Positions 1 to 7,947 of a stretch of DNA of 64,000 nt are shown piece after piece. Source of the stretch: Acidimicrobiaceae bacterium (GTDB lineage: Bacteria > Actinomycetota > Acidimicrobiia > Acidimicrobiales > Ilumatobacteraceae); contig JACJWG010000014.1 in NCBI GenBank assembly GCA_020637235.1, positions 62,001-126,000 on the forward strand, in the 5' to 3' direction. Within the stretch, counting starts at the first letter, position 1; the number at the start of each line of letters is the position of its first letter. Below the pieces are notes generated by a model. It did no database searches, had not been told where the DNA came from, and saw only the letters and a list, made by a program, of their open reading frames with translations. Position numbers and translations under genes: made by a program.

Positions 1-1175
1 TGACGGAACATCGACAGCAGGGTGACGTCGTACACCAGCTTCAGCACCCCACCGATCACCAGCGGCCATCCGAACGAGCTCTGGTCGAGCAGCCAGCCGG
101 CGAACAGCGGCGGCACCGCGGCCGCCAAGCTGCGCGGCACCTGGGTGACGCTCGCGGCCGCCGCCCGTTCGGCGGGCGTCACCACCGCCATCACGTAACT
201 GTTGCGTGCCGGCACGTCCATCGCCGCGAGCAGGCTGCGCAGCGTGAGGAACACCACGGCGAGCGGCAGGCTCGGCGCCACCGCAGCCAGGATCAGGAAC
301 ACCTGTGCGGGCATGTGGGTGAAGGCCATCGTGCGCACCAGCCCGATCCGCGCAGCGAGGCGCGGCGAGGCGAACATCGACACCGCCGAGCACAGACCCA
401 TCCAGAACAGCAGCGCGCCGGCCGCACCCGTCGACAGGTCGAAGTGACGGAACAGCCACAGCGCCAGCAGCGACTGCACCACGAAGCCGCCACCGAACGA
501 GTCGACGGCGAACACGAGCGCCAACCGGTGCACCATCGGCCGCGACGGCCCGAGCGGGGTGGGCGGCGCCGTCGCGTGCGGCTCCACGGCCGGCGACAAC
601 CGCCGGAACACCACCCACACCACCACACCGGCGAGCGCATATGCGCCGAACACGGAGCGCAGCGCTGCCGTCTCCCCGATCGACGTCCGGTCGGCCACCC
701 ACTCGGGCACCCCGACGACGAGCGATCCCAGCGCGGCGGCGAGCGTGCCGGTGAAGGTGTAGCGGGCGAACAGGCGGGTGCGGTCGGCGTCGGCCACCGT
801 CGACGGCACGAGCGACTGCTCGACCGGAGAGAACACGCTCACGTCGCCGCTCGACGGGTTCATCGTGCCGATCACGCCCACTACGAGCAGCACCACGAAC
901 ACCGTGGTCGACGCGTACACCAGGCCACAGACCACCATCGTGACCGCGCCCCACCGCAGGATCGTGCGCCGTGGCACGCCACCGAGGCGCACCCCGACGA
1001 GCAGTGTGAGTGCCGCCGATCCGAGCAGCATCCCGGTGACCACCACGCCGATCCGCGCCCCCGACCAGCCGAGCAGCTCGAGGTACGCCGACAAGGCGAC
1101 GGCCACGGCACCGTCGACGAAGCCACGGATTCCCCGCGACACGACCAGCAGTCGTGCATCGGGCGTGGCGCTCAG
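1..1175 (-). CDS. MFS transporter (partial, C-terminus outside window)
   Basis: An open minus-strand frame runs to the window edge without a stop. It reads as a hydrophobic 12-TM major facilitator with the typical N-terminal DARLLVVSRGIRGF segment, an arginine-rich loop after helix 2 (GGVPRRTIL) and the conserved helix-10/11 segment DVPARNSYVMAVV. Substrate is unknown; an exporter is likely. It follows trpE directly. No ATG, GTG or TTG lies in frame before DARLL. A CTG at 1173-1175 overlaps the trpE stop (CTGA) and has a GAGGAGG Shine-Dalgarno sequence (1186-1192) about 10 nt upstream, so I use it as the start. The fallback is GTG at 1142, which would remove DARLL. The family call is firm and the start is uncertain. 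Confidence 0.8.
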   Translation of the reverse strand, partial: MSATPDARLLVVSRGIRGFVDGAVAVALSAYLELLGWSGARIGVVVTGMLLGSAALTLLVGVRLGGVPRRTILRWGAVTMVVCGLVYASTTVFVVLLVVGVIGTMNPSSGDVSVFSPVEQSLVPSTVADADRTRLFARYTFTGTLAAALGSLVVGVPEWVADRTSIGETAALRSVFGAYALAGVVVWVVFRRLSPAVEPHATAPPTPLGPSRPMVHRLALVFAVDSFGGGFVVQSLLALWLFRHFDLSTGAAGALLFWMGLCSAVSMFASPRLAARIGLVRTMAFTHMPAQVFLILAAVAPSLPLAVVFLTLRSLLAAMDVPARNSYVMAVVTPAERAAAASVTQVPRSLAAAVPPLFAGWLLDQSSFGWPLVIGGVLKLVYDVTLLSMFR

Positions 1176-2704
1176 GCCGACGGGGCCTCCTCGGCGTGGC
1201 GTGCCGTCATCCTGCGTGCGGCGGGCACGGCTGCGAGCAGCGCTGCGGCCTTGTTGCGGCACTCGAGGTCCTCGTCGTCGGGCACGCTGTCGGCCACGAT
1301 GCCGGCACCCGCCTGGAACGAGGCGCCGTGCGGACCGGCGAACATCGTGCGGATCGCCAGCGCGGTGTCGAGGTTGCCACTGAAGTCGACGTAGCCCACC
1401 ACGCCGGCATAGGGCCCGCGCTTCACCGGCTCGAGTTCGTCGATGATCTCCATCGCCCGCACCTTCGGGGCTCCGCTCACCGTGCCCGCCGGCAACGTGG
1501 CGCGCAGCACGTCGATCGGCGTCTTGCCATCGACCAGCTCGCCGCTCACCTGCGACGTGAGGTGCATCACGTGGCTGTACCGCTCGAGCGTCATCAGCTC
1601 GTCGACGTGCACCGTGCCGAACGCCGCCACACGACCCACGTCGTTGCGGGCGAGGTCGACCAGCATGATGTGCTCGGCCACCTCCTTCGGGTGCTCCTTC
1701 AGTTCGGCGGCCAGGCGGCGGTCGTCCTCGTCGGTGCGACCTCGCCGGCGGGTACCGGCGATCGGGCGGCTGATCACCTTGCGGCCGAGCACCTGCACCA
1801 TCGGCTCGGGCGAACTCCCCGCGATGGTCACCCCCGGGTTGCGGAGGAAGTACATGTACGGGCTCGGGTTCACCTGGCGCAGCACGCGGTAGAAGTCGAA
1901 CGGATCGGCCTGCAGGTCGATGTCGTACCGCTGGCTCAGCACCACCTGGAAGATGTCGCCGGCCAGGATGTGCTCCTTGGCCACCTCGACCGCTCGCTGG
2001 TACATGCCGCCCGGCATGGTGCTGGCCACCACCGGGATCTGCTCATCGATCCGCGGCGGTTCGACGGGCGGCGACGCGATCGGCTGCGACAACTTCACGG
2101 CGGCGGCCGCCACCCGCTCGCACGCGAGGTCGTACTCGCGGTCGACGTCGTCGGCGCACATGTCGAGCACCGGCACGCTCTCGATCAGGTACACGCGCTG
2201 GCGCCAGTGGTCGAACGCTGCCAAGGAGCCGATGATGCTCATCACCGCGTCGGGCAGGCGGCGGTCGTCGAGCGGCGTGTCGGGCAGTCGTTCGACCTCG
2301 CGGACGACGTCGTAGCCGAGGTACCCCATCACGCCACCCTGCAGCGGCGGCAGGTCGGGCATGATCGGCGCGCGGTACGCGGCCACGATCGCGTCGAGCG
2401 CTGCCAGCATGCCGCGGTCGTACGGGATGTCGGCGCTGAGGTGCTGACCGGTCTTGGTGATGACACCGTCGCGCAGTTCGAGTGTGGCGACCGGGTCGTG
2501 GCCGACGAAGCTGTACCTGCTCCAGCGTTCGCCGTGCTCCACCGACTCGAGCAGGAACCCGTCCCCGTCGCCGACGAGCTTGAGGAAGGCGGCCACCGGG
2601 GTCTCGAGGTCGGCGAGCAGCTCGGTCCACACCGGGACGACGGTGTGTTCGGCAGCCAGGGCGTGGAACTCGTCGCGCGACGGCTTCATCGTGAGTGGGC
2701 TCAT
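1172..2704 (-). CDS. trpE: Anthranilate synthase component I
   Basis: A 510-residue protein catalysing chorismate plus glutamine (or ammonia) to anthranilate, the first step of tryptophan synthesis. The N-terminal domain carries the tryptophan-feedback segment LLESVEHGERWSRYSF. The C-terminal chorismate-binding domain shows PIAGTRRRG, LVDLARNDVGR, YSHVMHL and LPAGTVSGAPKVRAMEII in order. The frame is open further upstream, but ATG at 2704 lies 7 nt after the hisI stop and gives the usual family length. The glutamine amidotransferase subunit (trpG) is not in the window. The gene is sandwiched in a minus-strand hisI-trpE-MFS operon, which links histidine and tryptophan synthesis. Confidence 0.95.
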   Translation of the reverse strand: MSPLTMKPSRDEFHALAAEHTVVPVWTELLADLETPVAAFLKLVGDGDGFLLESVEHGERWSRYSFVGHDPVATLELRDGVITKTGQHLSADIPYDRGMLAALDAIVAAYRAPIMPDLPPLQGGVMGYLGYDVVREVERLPDTPLDDRRLPDAVMSIIGSLAAFDHWRQRVYLIESVPVLDMCADDVDREYDLACERVAAAAVKLSQPIASPPVEPPRIDEQIPVVASTMPGGMYQRAVEVAKEHILAGDIFQVVLSQRYDIDLQADPFDFYRVLRQVNPSPYMYFLRNPGVTIAGSSPEPMVQVLGRKVISRPIAGTRRRGRTDEDDRRLAAELKEHPKEVAEHIMLVDLARNDVGRVAAFGTVHVDELMTLERYSHVMHLTSQVSGELVDGKTPIDVLRATLPAGTVSGAPKVRAMEIIDELEPVKRGPYAGVVGYVDFSGNLDTALAIRTMFAGPHGASFQAGAGIVADSVPDDEDLECRNKAAALLAAVPAARRMTARHAEEAPSA

Positions 2705-2711
2705 CGGCGCA

Positions 2712-3089
2712 TCAGCTCTCGACGTGGTCGGCGCCGGCGCCGAACTTCCGGAAGAAGCACGAGCGGGCACCGGTGTGGCACGCGCCGTTGCCGTCCTGCA
2801 CCACCTTGAACAGCAACACGTCGGCGTCGCAGTCGTACAGCGCTTCTTGCACCCACTGCACCTCGCCGCTGGTGTCGCCCTTGCGCCACACCTCCTGGCG
2901 GCTGCGGCTCCAGTACACCGTGCGGCCCTCGGCGAAGGTGAGCTGCAGGGTCTCGGCGTTCATCCACGCCACCATCAGCACGGTGCCGTCGCTCACGTCC
3001 TGGGCGATCGCCGGCACCAACCCGTGGGCGTCGTACTTCACCGCCGCCAGTTGCTCGGGGGTGGCTTCGATGCGGACGCCGGCAGACAT
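2712..3089 (-). CDS. hisI: Phosphoribosyl-AMP cyclohydrolase
   Basis: A 125-residue enzyme for the third step of histidine synthesis, opening the adenine ring of phosphoribosyl-AMP. Family signatures are all present: WMNAETLQLT, YWSRSRQEVWRKGDTSG, the metal-binding DCDADVLLFKV, and ACHTGARSCFFR. It stands apart from the main his operon at 7.9-11.8 kb and instead leads trpE. A TAGCCT -10 element 7 nt before the ATG (3097-3102) suggests a leaderless mRNA starting here. The first three bases of that element are the TAG stop of the upstream GroES-like gene. Confidence 0.96.
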   Translation of the reverse strand: MSAGVRIEATPEQLAAVKYDAHGLVPAIAQDVSDGTVLMVAWMNAETLQLTFAEGRTVYWSRSRQEVWRKGDTSGEVQWVQEALYDCDADVLLFKVVQDGNGACHTGARSCFFRKFGAGADHVES

Positions 3090-3096
3090 GGCCGAC

Positions 3097-3102
3097 AGGC
3101 TA
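3097..3102 (-). promoter_or_regulatory. Leaderless -10 of hisI, overlapping upstream stop codon
   Basis: TAGCCT on the minus strand, 7 nt before the hisI ATG, matches the TAnnnT hexamers seen before many starts in this window. The TAG of the hexamer is the stop codon of the preceding GroES-like gene (L-Y-L-stop). Confidence 0.55.
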
Positions 3103-3423
3103 GAGGTACAGACCCGTGCTGGTCTCGATGCGTTCCGCGGCGACGGCGTGGATGTCGCGCTCGCGCAGCATGATGTAGTCGGTGCCCCCGACCTCGACCT
3201 CGTAGCGGTCCTCGGGACTGAACAGCACCCGGTCCCCCACCTCGGCGCTGCGCACGTTCTGGCCGAGGGCCACGACCTCGGCCCACACCAGGCGCTTCGA
3301 GATCTGGGCCGTCGCCGGGATCAGGATGCCGCCCGTCGAGCGTCGTTCGCCGTCCTTCTCCGGGATCCGGACGAGTACCCGATCGTTGAGCATCTTGATC
3401 GGCAGCTTGTCGTCGACGGGCAT
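3100..3423 (-). CDS. GroES-like co-chaperonin family protein
   Basis: A 107-residue protein with the Cpn10 fold pattern: N-terminal MLNDRVLVRI, a mobile-loop-like stretch ERRSTGGILIPA, AEVVALG, VGDRVLFSPEDRYEVEV, and C-terminal YIMLRERDIHAV. The LNDRV/GGI/GDRVLF/L.E.DI layout is that of GroES. The sequence is divergent and extended by about ten residues at the C-terminus (ERIETSTGLYL). No groEL lies nearby, so it is probably a second, accessory GroES paralogue. Its start codon is 23 bp from the divergent hydrolase start, and a TACCCT hexamer 6 nt before the ATG suggests a leaderless mRNA. Confidence 0.82.
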   Translation of the reverse strand: MPVDDKLPIKMLNDRVLVRIPEKDGERRSTGGILIPATAQISKRLVWAEVVALGQNVRSAEVGDRVLFSPEDRYEVEVGGTDYIMLRERDIHAVAAERIETSTGLYL

Positions 3424-3429
3424 CTGCGC

Positions 3430-3439
3430 AGGGTACCGT
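3430..3439. promoter_or_regulatory. Bidirectional promoter core between GroES-like gene and hydrolase
   Basis: The centre GGTACC supplies TACCGT on the plus strand (3434-3439, 7 nt before GTG 3447) and TACCCT on the minus strand (3430-3435, 6 nt before ATG 3423). The two -10 hexamers overlap by two bases within a 23-bp intergenic gap. Confidence 0.5.
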
Positions 3440-3446
3440 CGCCCTC

Positions 3447-4070
3447 GTGGCGATCGAAACGCACCAGGTCAGCCTGCACACCGCGGACGGGCTCGCCCTC
3501 GTCGGCGACGCGCTCGTGCCCGACGCGCCGGTGGCGGCGGTCGCGATCTGCCATCCGCACCCACGCTTCGGCGGCAACCGCTTCAACACCGTGGTCGACG
3601 CCCTGCACCGCGGGCTGTCGGCGCGTGGCGTCGCCACGCTGCGATTCGATTTCCGGGGCGTCGACGGGTCGGAAGGCGTGCACGACGGCGGTGATGCCGA
3701 ACGGATCGACGCTGCGGCGGCACTCGCCGCGCTCGGTGCGCTCACCGACGCCCCGATCTGGCTCGCCGGCTACTCCTTCGGCGCCGCGGTGGCGCTCGAC
3801 ACCGCGACGCCCGACCTGCGGGGGTGGCTCGCCGTCGCGCCGCCGCTGGCGGCGATGCCCGGCTCGCGGCGCGCCGCTGCCGACGACCGGCCCACCCACC
3901 TGCTCGTGGCGGGCCACGACCAGTTCAGCCCGCCCGCCCCGACGGCCGAGGCGACCGCCGGCTGGCTGGCGACCACCACGTCGGTGCTGGCGAGCGCCGA
4001 TCACTTCCTCGCCGGGCACCTCGACCGCGTGGTGGCGTGGGCGATCGACGCGCTCGGCCTCGACGCCTGA
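3447..4070 (+). CDS. Alpha/beta hydrolase, dienelactone-hydrolase-like
   Basis: A 207-residue cytosolic hydrolase starting at GTG. It shows HPHPRFGGNRFN near the N-terminus, LRFDFRGVDGSEG, the nucleophile elbow GYSFGAA (Ser about residue 112), a late acidic region, and ADHFLAGH as the likely catalytic histidine. This pattern (short, HPHP...GG, RFDFRG, GxSFG) is that of the small YghX/CocE-like alpha/beta hydrolases. The substrate cannot be told. It is divergent from the GroES-like gene with a shared promoter core, and its mRNA would be leaderless. Confidence 0.85.
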   Translation: MAIETHQVSLHTADGLALVGDALVPDAPVAAVAICHPHPRFGGNRFNTVVDALHRGLSARGVATLRFDFRGVDGSEGVHDGGDAERIDAAAALAALGALTDAPIWLAGYSFGAAVALDTATPDLRGWLAVAPPLAAMPGSRRAAADDRPTHLLVAGHDQFSPPAPTAEATAGWLATTTSVLASADHFLAGHLDRVVAWAIDALGLDA

Positions 4071-4131
4071 TCGAACGCGCCGGGCCGCGCCCGCGCGCCG
4101 CGCCGCCGGGCTGCGCCGCCGGACTGCGGCG

Positions 4132-5118
4132 TCAGGCGATGACGGCGCCGATGCGCTCCATCACGTCGGGTGTCAGCGCGTCGAGCACGTCGATCGCGGC
4201 GAAGTTCTCCACCACCTGCGACGGGCGGCTCGCCCCGGTGATCACCGTCGACACCCGCGGGTTGGCGGCGCACCAGGCGATCGCCAACTGAGCGAGCGAG
4301 CAGTCGAGCTCGGTGGCGATCGGCCGCAGGTTCTCGACCTTCTGGATCTGCACCGGATCGGTGAGCCGCTCGGCCAGCCACCCGTGGCCGGGCAATGCGC
4401 CGCGCGAGTCCTCCGGGATGCCGTTCGCGTACTTGCCGGTGAGCAACCCCGAGGCGAGCGGGCTCCAGATGGTGGTGCCGAGCCCGATGTCGTCGTACAA
4501 CCGGGCGTACTCCTGCTCGACCCGACGGCGGGCGAACATGTTGTACTGCGGCTGCTCGACGACCGGCTTGTGCAGGTGGTGGCGCTCGGCGATCTCCCAC
4601 GCGGCGCGGATCTCGTCGGCGCTCCACTCGCTGGTACCCCAGTAGAGCGCCTTGCCGGCCGAGATCATGTCGCTCATCGCCCACACCGTCTCCTCGATCG
4701 GCGTGTGCGGATCGGGGCGGTGGCAATAGGCGATGTCGACGAAGTCGAGCCGCAAGCGCTCGAGCGAGCCGTCGATCGCCTGCATCAGGTACTTGCGGTT
4801 GAGCGTGTTCTGCATGTTGGGCGTGCGCCCGTGGATGCCCCAGTAGAACTTGGTCGACAGCACGTACGTGTGGCGCTGCCAGCCGAGCTGCTCGATGACG
4901 CGACCCATGATCGCCTCGCTCTCGCCGCCGGCGTACACCTCGGCGTTGTCGAAGAAGTTGCTGCCCGAGTCGTAGGCGGCCTGCATCGTCTCGAGTGCGA
5001 GGTCGTCCTTCATCTGGTTGTCGAAGGTCACCCACGAGCCGAACGACAGCACCGACACCTGCAGACCGCTGTGCCCGAGCCTCCGGTACTGCATCTTCTT
5101 CTTCGCATCTGATGGCAT
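4132..5118 (-). CDS. Aldo/keto reductase, voltage-gated K+ channel beta-subunit (AKR6) type
   Basis: A 328-residue NADPH-dependent aldo/keto reductase. The order YRRLGHSGLQVS, FGSWVTF, FDNAEVYAGGESE, STKFYWG, CHRPDPHTPIEETVWAM, GTSEWSADEI, EQPQYNMF, WSPLASGLLTGKY, and LAIAWCAANPRVSTVITGAS follows animal Kv-beta subunits and bacterial AKR6/YghZ closely. The catalytic tetrad Asp, Tyr, Lys, His is intact. I chose ATG 5118 because the family starts there and because a TAGGTT hexamer sits 7 nt upstream (5126-5131). The physiological carbonyl substrate is unknown. Confidence 0.92.
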   Translation of the reverse strand: MPSDAKKKMQYRRLGHSGLQVSVLSFGSWVTFDNQMKDDLALETMQAAYDSGSNFFDNAEVYAGGESEAIMGRVIEQLGWQRHTYVLSTKFYWGIHGRTPNMQNTLNRKYLMQAIDGSLERLRLDFVDIAYCHRPDPHTPIEETVWAMSDMISAGKALYWGTSEWSADEIRAAWEIAERHHLHKPVVEQPQYNMFARRRVEQEYARLYDDIGLGTTIWSPLASGLLTGKYANGIPEDSRGALPGHGWLAERLTDPVQIQKVENLRPIATELDCSLAQLAIAWCAANPRVSTVITGASRPSQVVENFAAIDVLDALTPDVMERIGAVIA

Positions 5119-5191
5119 GCCAGCGAACCTACCGGGCCGCCGGCGAGCGGTCGACTCCGGGCGGGCGGCCGGCGTGCACCACACTGGGCCG

Positions 5192-5899
5192 ATGACGCAA
5201 CGCCTCGTGTTCGTGCTCCGTCGCCGTTCCGACCTCACCCGCGAGGCGTTCCAGCGGTACTGGCTCGACACCCACGCGCCGCTCGTGGCGGGTGTCGCCG
5301 AGGTGCTCGGCATCACCCGGTACCAGCAGGTGCACACGGTGAGCGACGACGACACGCGCGCTGCCACACCGTTCGACGGGGTCGCCGAACTGTGGTTCGA
5401 CGCGGCCCGCAGCACCGGAACGGCCGCCGAGCAGCGCGACGCCGCGGCGATGCTGCTCGACGACGAGCGCCGCTTCATCGACCTGTCGGCCTCACCGATC
5501 TGGTTCGCCACCGAGCACGTCGTCGCCGACGGACCGGCCGACGGGTTGCGGATGACCACCGCGGTGCGCCGCCGTGCCGGGCTCACGCGCGCGCAGTTCC
5601 GGCGTCACTGGGCCGACGTGCACGGACCGCTCGCCGTGTCGCGCCCCGACGTGTTCGGCATCACGCGCTATCTGCAGATGCACACACCCGACGACGCCGA
5701 GACCTTCCCGCCGGCCGTGGCGCGCGGCGCGCCCGAGCCGTTCGACGGGCTCGCGGAGGTGTACACCACGGCGGTCGATCCCGATCCGGCCGAGGCCGCC
5801 GAGCTGCGCGCCGCACTCGCCGCCGACACCGAGTCGATCGTCGACCGCGACGCCAGCCCACGTGCGGCCGGCCGGGTGCACGTGATCGTCGACCGCTGA
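5192..5899 (+). CDS. Tandem EthD-domain protein
   Basis: A 235-residue protein made of two copies of an EthD/dimeric alpha-beta barrel unit. Each begins with RR-x-LT-R-x-FxRxW-x-D-x-H-APL (residues about 10-30 and 128-150), followed by GITRYxQxHT and FDGxAE. EthD domains form dimeric ferredoxin-like barrels. The fusion of two suggests an internal pseudodimer. The reaction is unknown; single EthD proteins accompany ether degradation or act as small oxygenase/cyclase folds. The upstream reading frame is open, but ATG 5192 matches the first domain start. Confidence 0.85.
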   Translation: MTQRLVFVLRRRSDLTREAFQRYWLDTHAPLVAGVAEVLGITRYQQVHTVSDDDTRAATPFDGVAELWFDAARSTGTAAEQRDAAAMLLDDERRFIDLSASPIWFATEHVVADGPADGLRMTTAVRRRAGLTRAQFRRHWADVHGPLAVSRPDVFGITRYLQMHTPDDAETFPPAVARGAPEPFDGLAEVYTTAVDPDPAEAAELRAALAADTESIVDRDASPRAAGRVHVIVDR

Positions 5900-5919
5900 C
5901 GAGGCCGCGACGCAGTCGC

Positions 5920-6741
5920 TCAGCGGGCGAGGTGCGCCTCGATCGCCGCTCGCCAGGCGGCGGGATGGGTCAGCTGCGGCGAGTGATACGCACCGTCGAT
6001 CACCACGTGGGTGCCGTCGGCCACCGTCGCTGCGAGCTCGGCGGCCTGGCCGACGAAGGGGTGGTCGTGCTCGCCCACCACCACCGTGACCGGGCAGGTG
6101 ATCGCAGCGAGGCGGGCTCGGTCGGCCGAGCCGGTGAACAGCTCCGTACCGAGCGCCTTCATCGCCCAGGGATCGAACGACGCGCTGCGCACCTCCTTCA
6201 GGCGCTGCCACTCGGCCGGCGTCGCCGCGGCGATGAGCGCCGATTCCGGGCCCTCCATCGAGCTCAGGTCGGGCAATCCACCAGCCGGATCGAAGCCGGT
6301 CATGAACGACTCGAACATCGCCGCCATCGCCGGGTCGTCGGGGCGGAACGACCAGCCGGTGGTGTCCATCAGGACGAGCGATCGCACCAGATCGGGCCGA
6401 GCGAGGGTGACGGCGATGCTGATCGCCCCGCCCATCGAATGGCCGAGCAGATCGACCGGGCCACCGACCGCATCGTCGATGAGTGCGATCAGATTGAGCG
6501 CGAGCCGATCGATCGAGTACGCGTCGAGCGAGCCGACGTTGGTGGACGCGCCGTGGCCGCGGTGGTCGAGCGCCAGCACCGGCCGACGCTCGGCCAACCC
6601 CTCGATGTGCAGCGCGAAGTCGTGCGACGATCCCGAGTAGCCGTGGCACAGCAGCAATGGCACGCCGGCGTCGCCACCCCATCGATCCCAGGCCAGCTCG
6701 ACACCATCGACCGCGAAGGTCCTCCCCAAGGACGTGATCAT
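5920..6741 (-). CDS. Alpha/beta hydrolase
   Basis: A 273-residue hydrolase with LLCHGYSGSSHDF (oxyanion hole), LDHRGHGAST, the nucleophile elbow GHSMGGA (Ser about residue 101), VVVGEHDHPF (Asp) and DGAYHSPQLTH (His). This is the classic triad order of the esterase/epoxide hydrolase/haloperoxidase group, but no feature fixes the substrate. A TAGGGT hexamer (6748-6753) lies 6 nt before the ATG, so the mRNA is probably leaderless. Upstream lies the 72-bp repeat array. Confidence 0.87.
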   Translation of the reverse strand: MITSLGRTFAVDGVELAWDRWGGDAGVPLLLCHGYSGSSHDFALHIEGLAERRPVLALDHRGHGASTNVGSLDAYSIDRLALNLIALIDDAVGGPVDLLGHSMGGAISIAVTLARPDLVRSLVLMDTTGWSFRPDDPAMAAMFESFMTGFDPAGGLPDLSSMEGPESALIAAATPAEWQRLKEVRSASFDPWAMKALGTELFTGSADRARLAAITCPVTVVVGEHDHPFVGQAAELAATVADGTHVVIDGAYHSPQLTHPAAWRAAIEAHLAR

Positions 6742-6769
6742 GCCGGCACCCTACGTCCGCCGCCCGGTC

Positions 6770-7039
6770 CCGGGCGCCACACGACACTCACCACACCACG
6801 TCACACGAAACCCCGGCACCCAGAACCACCGAGAACCGGTCCCGGGCGCCACACGACACTCACCGCACCAGGTCACACGAAACCCCGGCACCCAGAACCA
6901 CCGAGAACCGGTCCCGGGCGCCACACGACACTCACCGCACCAGGTCACACGAAACCCCGGCACCCAGAACGACCGAGAACCGGTCCCGGGCGCCACACAA
7001 CACTCACCGCACCAGGTCACACGAATCCGTGGCACCCAG
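6770..7039 (-). repeat. 72-bp-period repeat array A (four 54-bp cores)
   Basis: Four cores of exactly 54 bp (6770-6823, 6842-6895, 6914-6967, 6986-7039) are separated by near-identical 18-bp linkers. Each core runs from CCGGGCGCC to GGCACCCAG. The ends pair 9 of 9 in a minus-strand RNA if G-U pairs are allowed, but contain C-A mismatches in a plus-strand RNA. The right boundary is GGCACCCAGGAC, shared with the two other arrays. The array lies 3' of the homocysteine methyltransferase gene. It occupies most of the 309-bp gap; the rest holds only the hydrolase -10. A GTG-initiated frame of 24-residue repeats is open on the minus strand, but I regard it as incidental. Confidence 0.85.
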
Positions 7040-7050
7040 GACCTCGGGGA

Positions 7051-7947
7051 TCAGGTATCGCGAGCTACTGCGATCGCCCGTACCCCGTCGGCGCCGACGC
7101 CGCAGCAGCCGCCGATCAGCCGCGCTCCCAGCTCGGCCCACTCCCCCGCGCGCACGGCCAGCTGGTCGTCGCCGTCGCCGACCCAGCACTTGGCCGCGGC
7201 GTCCCACGCGCGCCCGTGGTTCGGGTACACGACGAACGGCAGATCGGTGGCGGCCCGGGCGGCGCGCAGCAACGAACCGACGTGCCGCGGATCGGTGCAG
7301 TTGACACCGACTGCGATCAGCTGCGGGGCGCCCTCGATCGCCGCAATCGCATCGGCGAACGGTTCGCCGCCGCACGTGTGGACCTCGTCGGCGCACGTGA
7401 AGGTCAACCAGGCCGGAGGTGCATCCACCTGCGACAGCTCGTCGAGCACGATCTGCGCCTCGGTGATCGTCGGGATCGTCTCGATCGCGATCAGGTCGGC
7501 GCCGCTGCCCGCCAGCACGGCCAGCTTGCCGTGGTGGTACGCCCGCACCTCGTCCCACGAGGCGTCGTACGTGCCGCGGTACTCGCTGCCGTCGGCCAGG
7601 AACGCGCCGAACGGCCCCACCGACGCCGCCACGAAACGTGCACCCGACCGACGTGCGAGATCGGTGGTCGACGCCAGCGCGGCACGCGCCGCGGCGGCGT
7701 CGAGGCCGGCTCGTTCGAACCCCAGCCGGCTGGCCTGATAGCTCGCGGTGATCACCACGTCGGCACCGGCGTCGACGAAGCGGCGATGGGCGGCCACGAT
7801 CAGCTCGGGACGCTCGATCACCGCCTGCGCGGTCCACAGCTCGCCCGACGGCCGGTGGCCGAGCTCCTCCAACGAGGTGGACATGCCGCCGTCCACCACG
7901 GTGAACGGCGATCGCCACAACCCGTCTGGCGCCGCGAACCGGGTCAC
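7051..7947 (-). CDS. Homocysteine S-methyltransferase family protein
   Basis: A 298-residue (beta/alpha)8 barrel of the MmuM/BHMT family. It shows VVDGGMSTSLEELG at the N-terminus, DVVITASYQAS, SVGPFGAFLADGSEYRG, AIETIPTITEA, then the zinc ligands: Cys in VGVNCTDP and the Cys pair in LIGGCCGVGADGVRAI. It probably methylates homocysteine with S-methylmethionine, SAM or a betaine. GTG 7947 overlaps the hisF stop (GTGA), so it is translationally coupled as the last gene of the his operon, an unusual partner. Confidence 0.9.
   Translation of the reverse strand: MTRFAAPDGLWRSPFTVVDGGMSTSLEELGHRPSGELWTAQAVIERPELIVAAHRRFVDAGADVVITASYQASRLGFERAGLDAAAARAALASTTDLARRSGARFVAASVGPFGAFLADGSEYRGTYDASWDEVRAYHHGKLAVLAGSGADLIAIETIPTITEAQIVLDELSQVDAPPAWLTFTCADEVHTCGGEPFADAIAAIEGAPQLIAVGVNCTDPRHVGSLLRAARAATDLPFVVYPNHGRAWDAAAKCWVGDGDDQLAVRAGEWAELGARLIGGCCGVGADGVRAIAVARDT

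Noticed and set aside
2695..5112. An 805-codon open plus-strand frame
   Set aside because: It is antisense to hisI, the GroES-like gene and the aldo/keto reductase and out of frame with the hydrolase; composition is Arg/Ala/Pro-rich with no domain.
6751..7035. A minus-strand protein of 24-residue repeats encoded by array A (and a similar frame in array C)
   Set aside because: A 72-bp period keeps any frame open. The residues are Trp/Cys/Arg-rich without fold pattern, and the array ends are better explained by RNA pairing. I could not exclude it fully.
6770..7039. CRISPR array
   Set aside because: The linkers are nearly identical, not unique spacers, the repeat unit of 54 bp is too long, and no cas gene is near.
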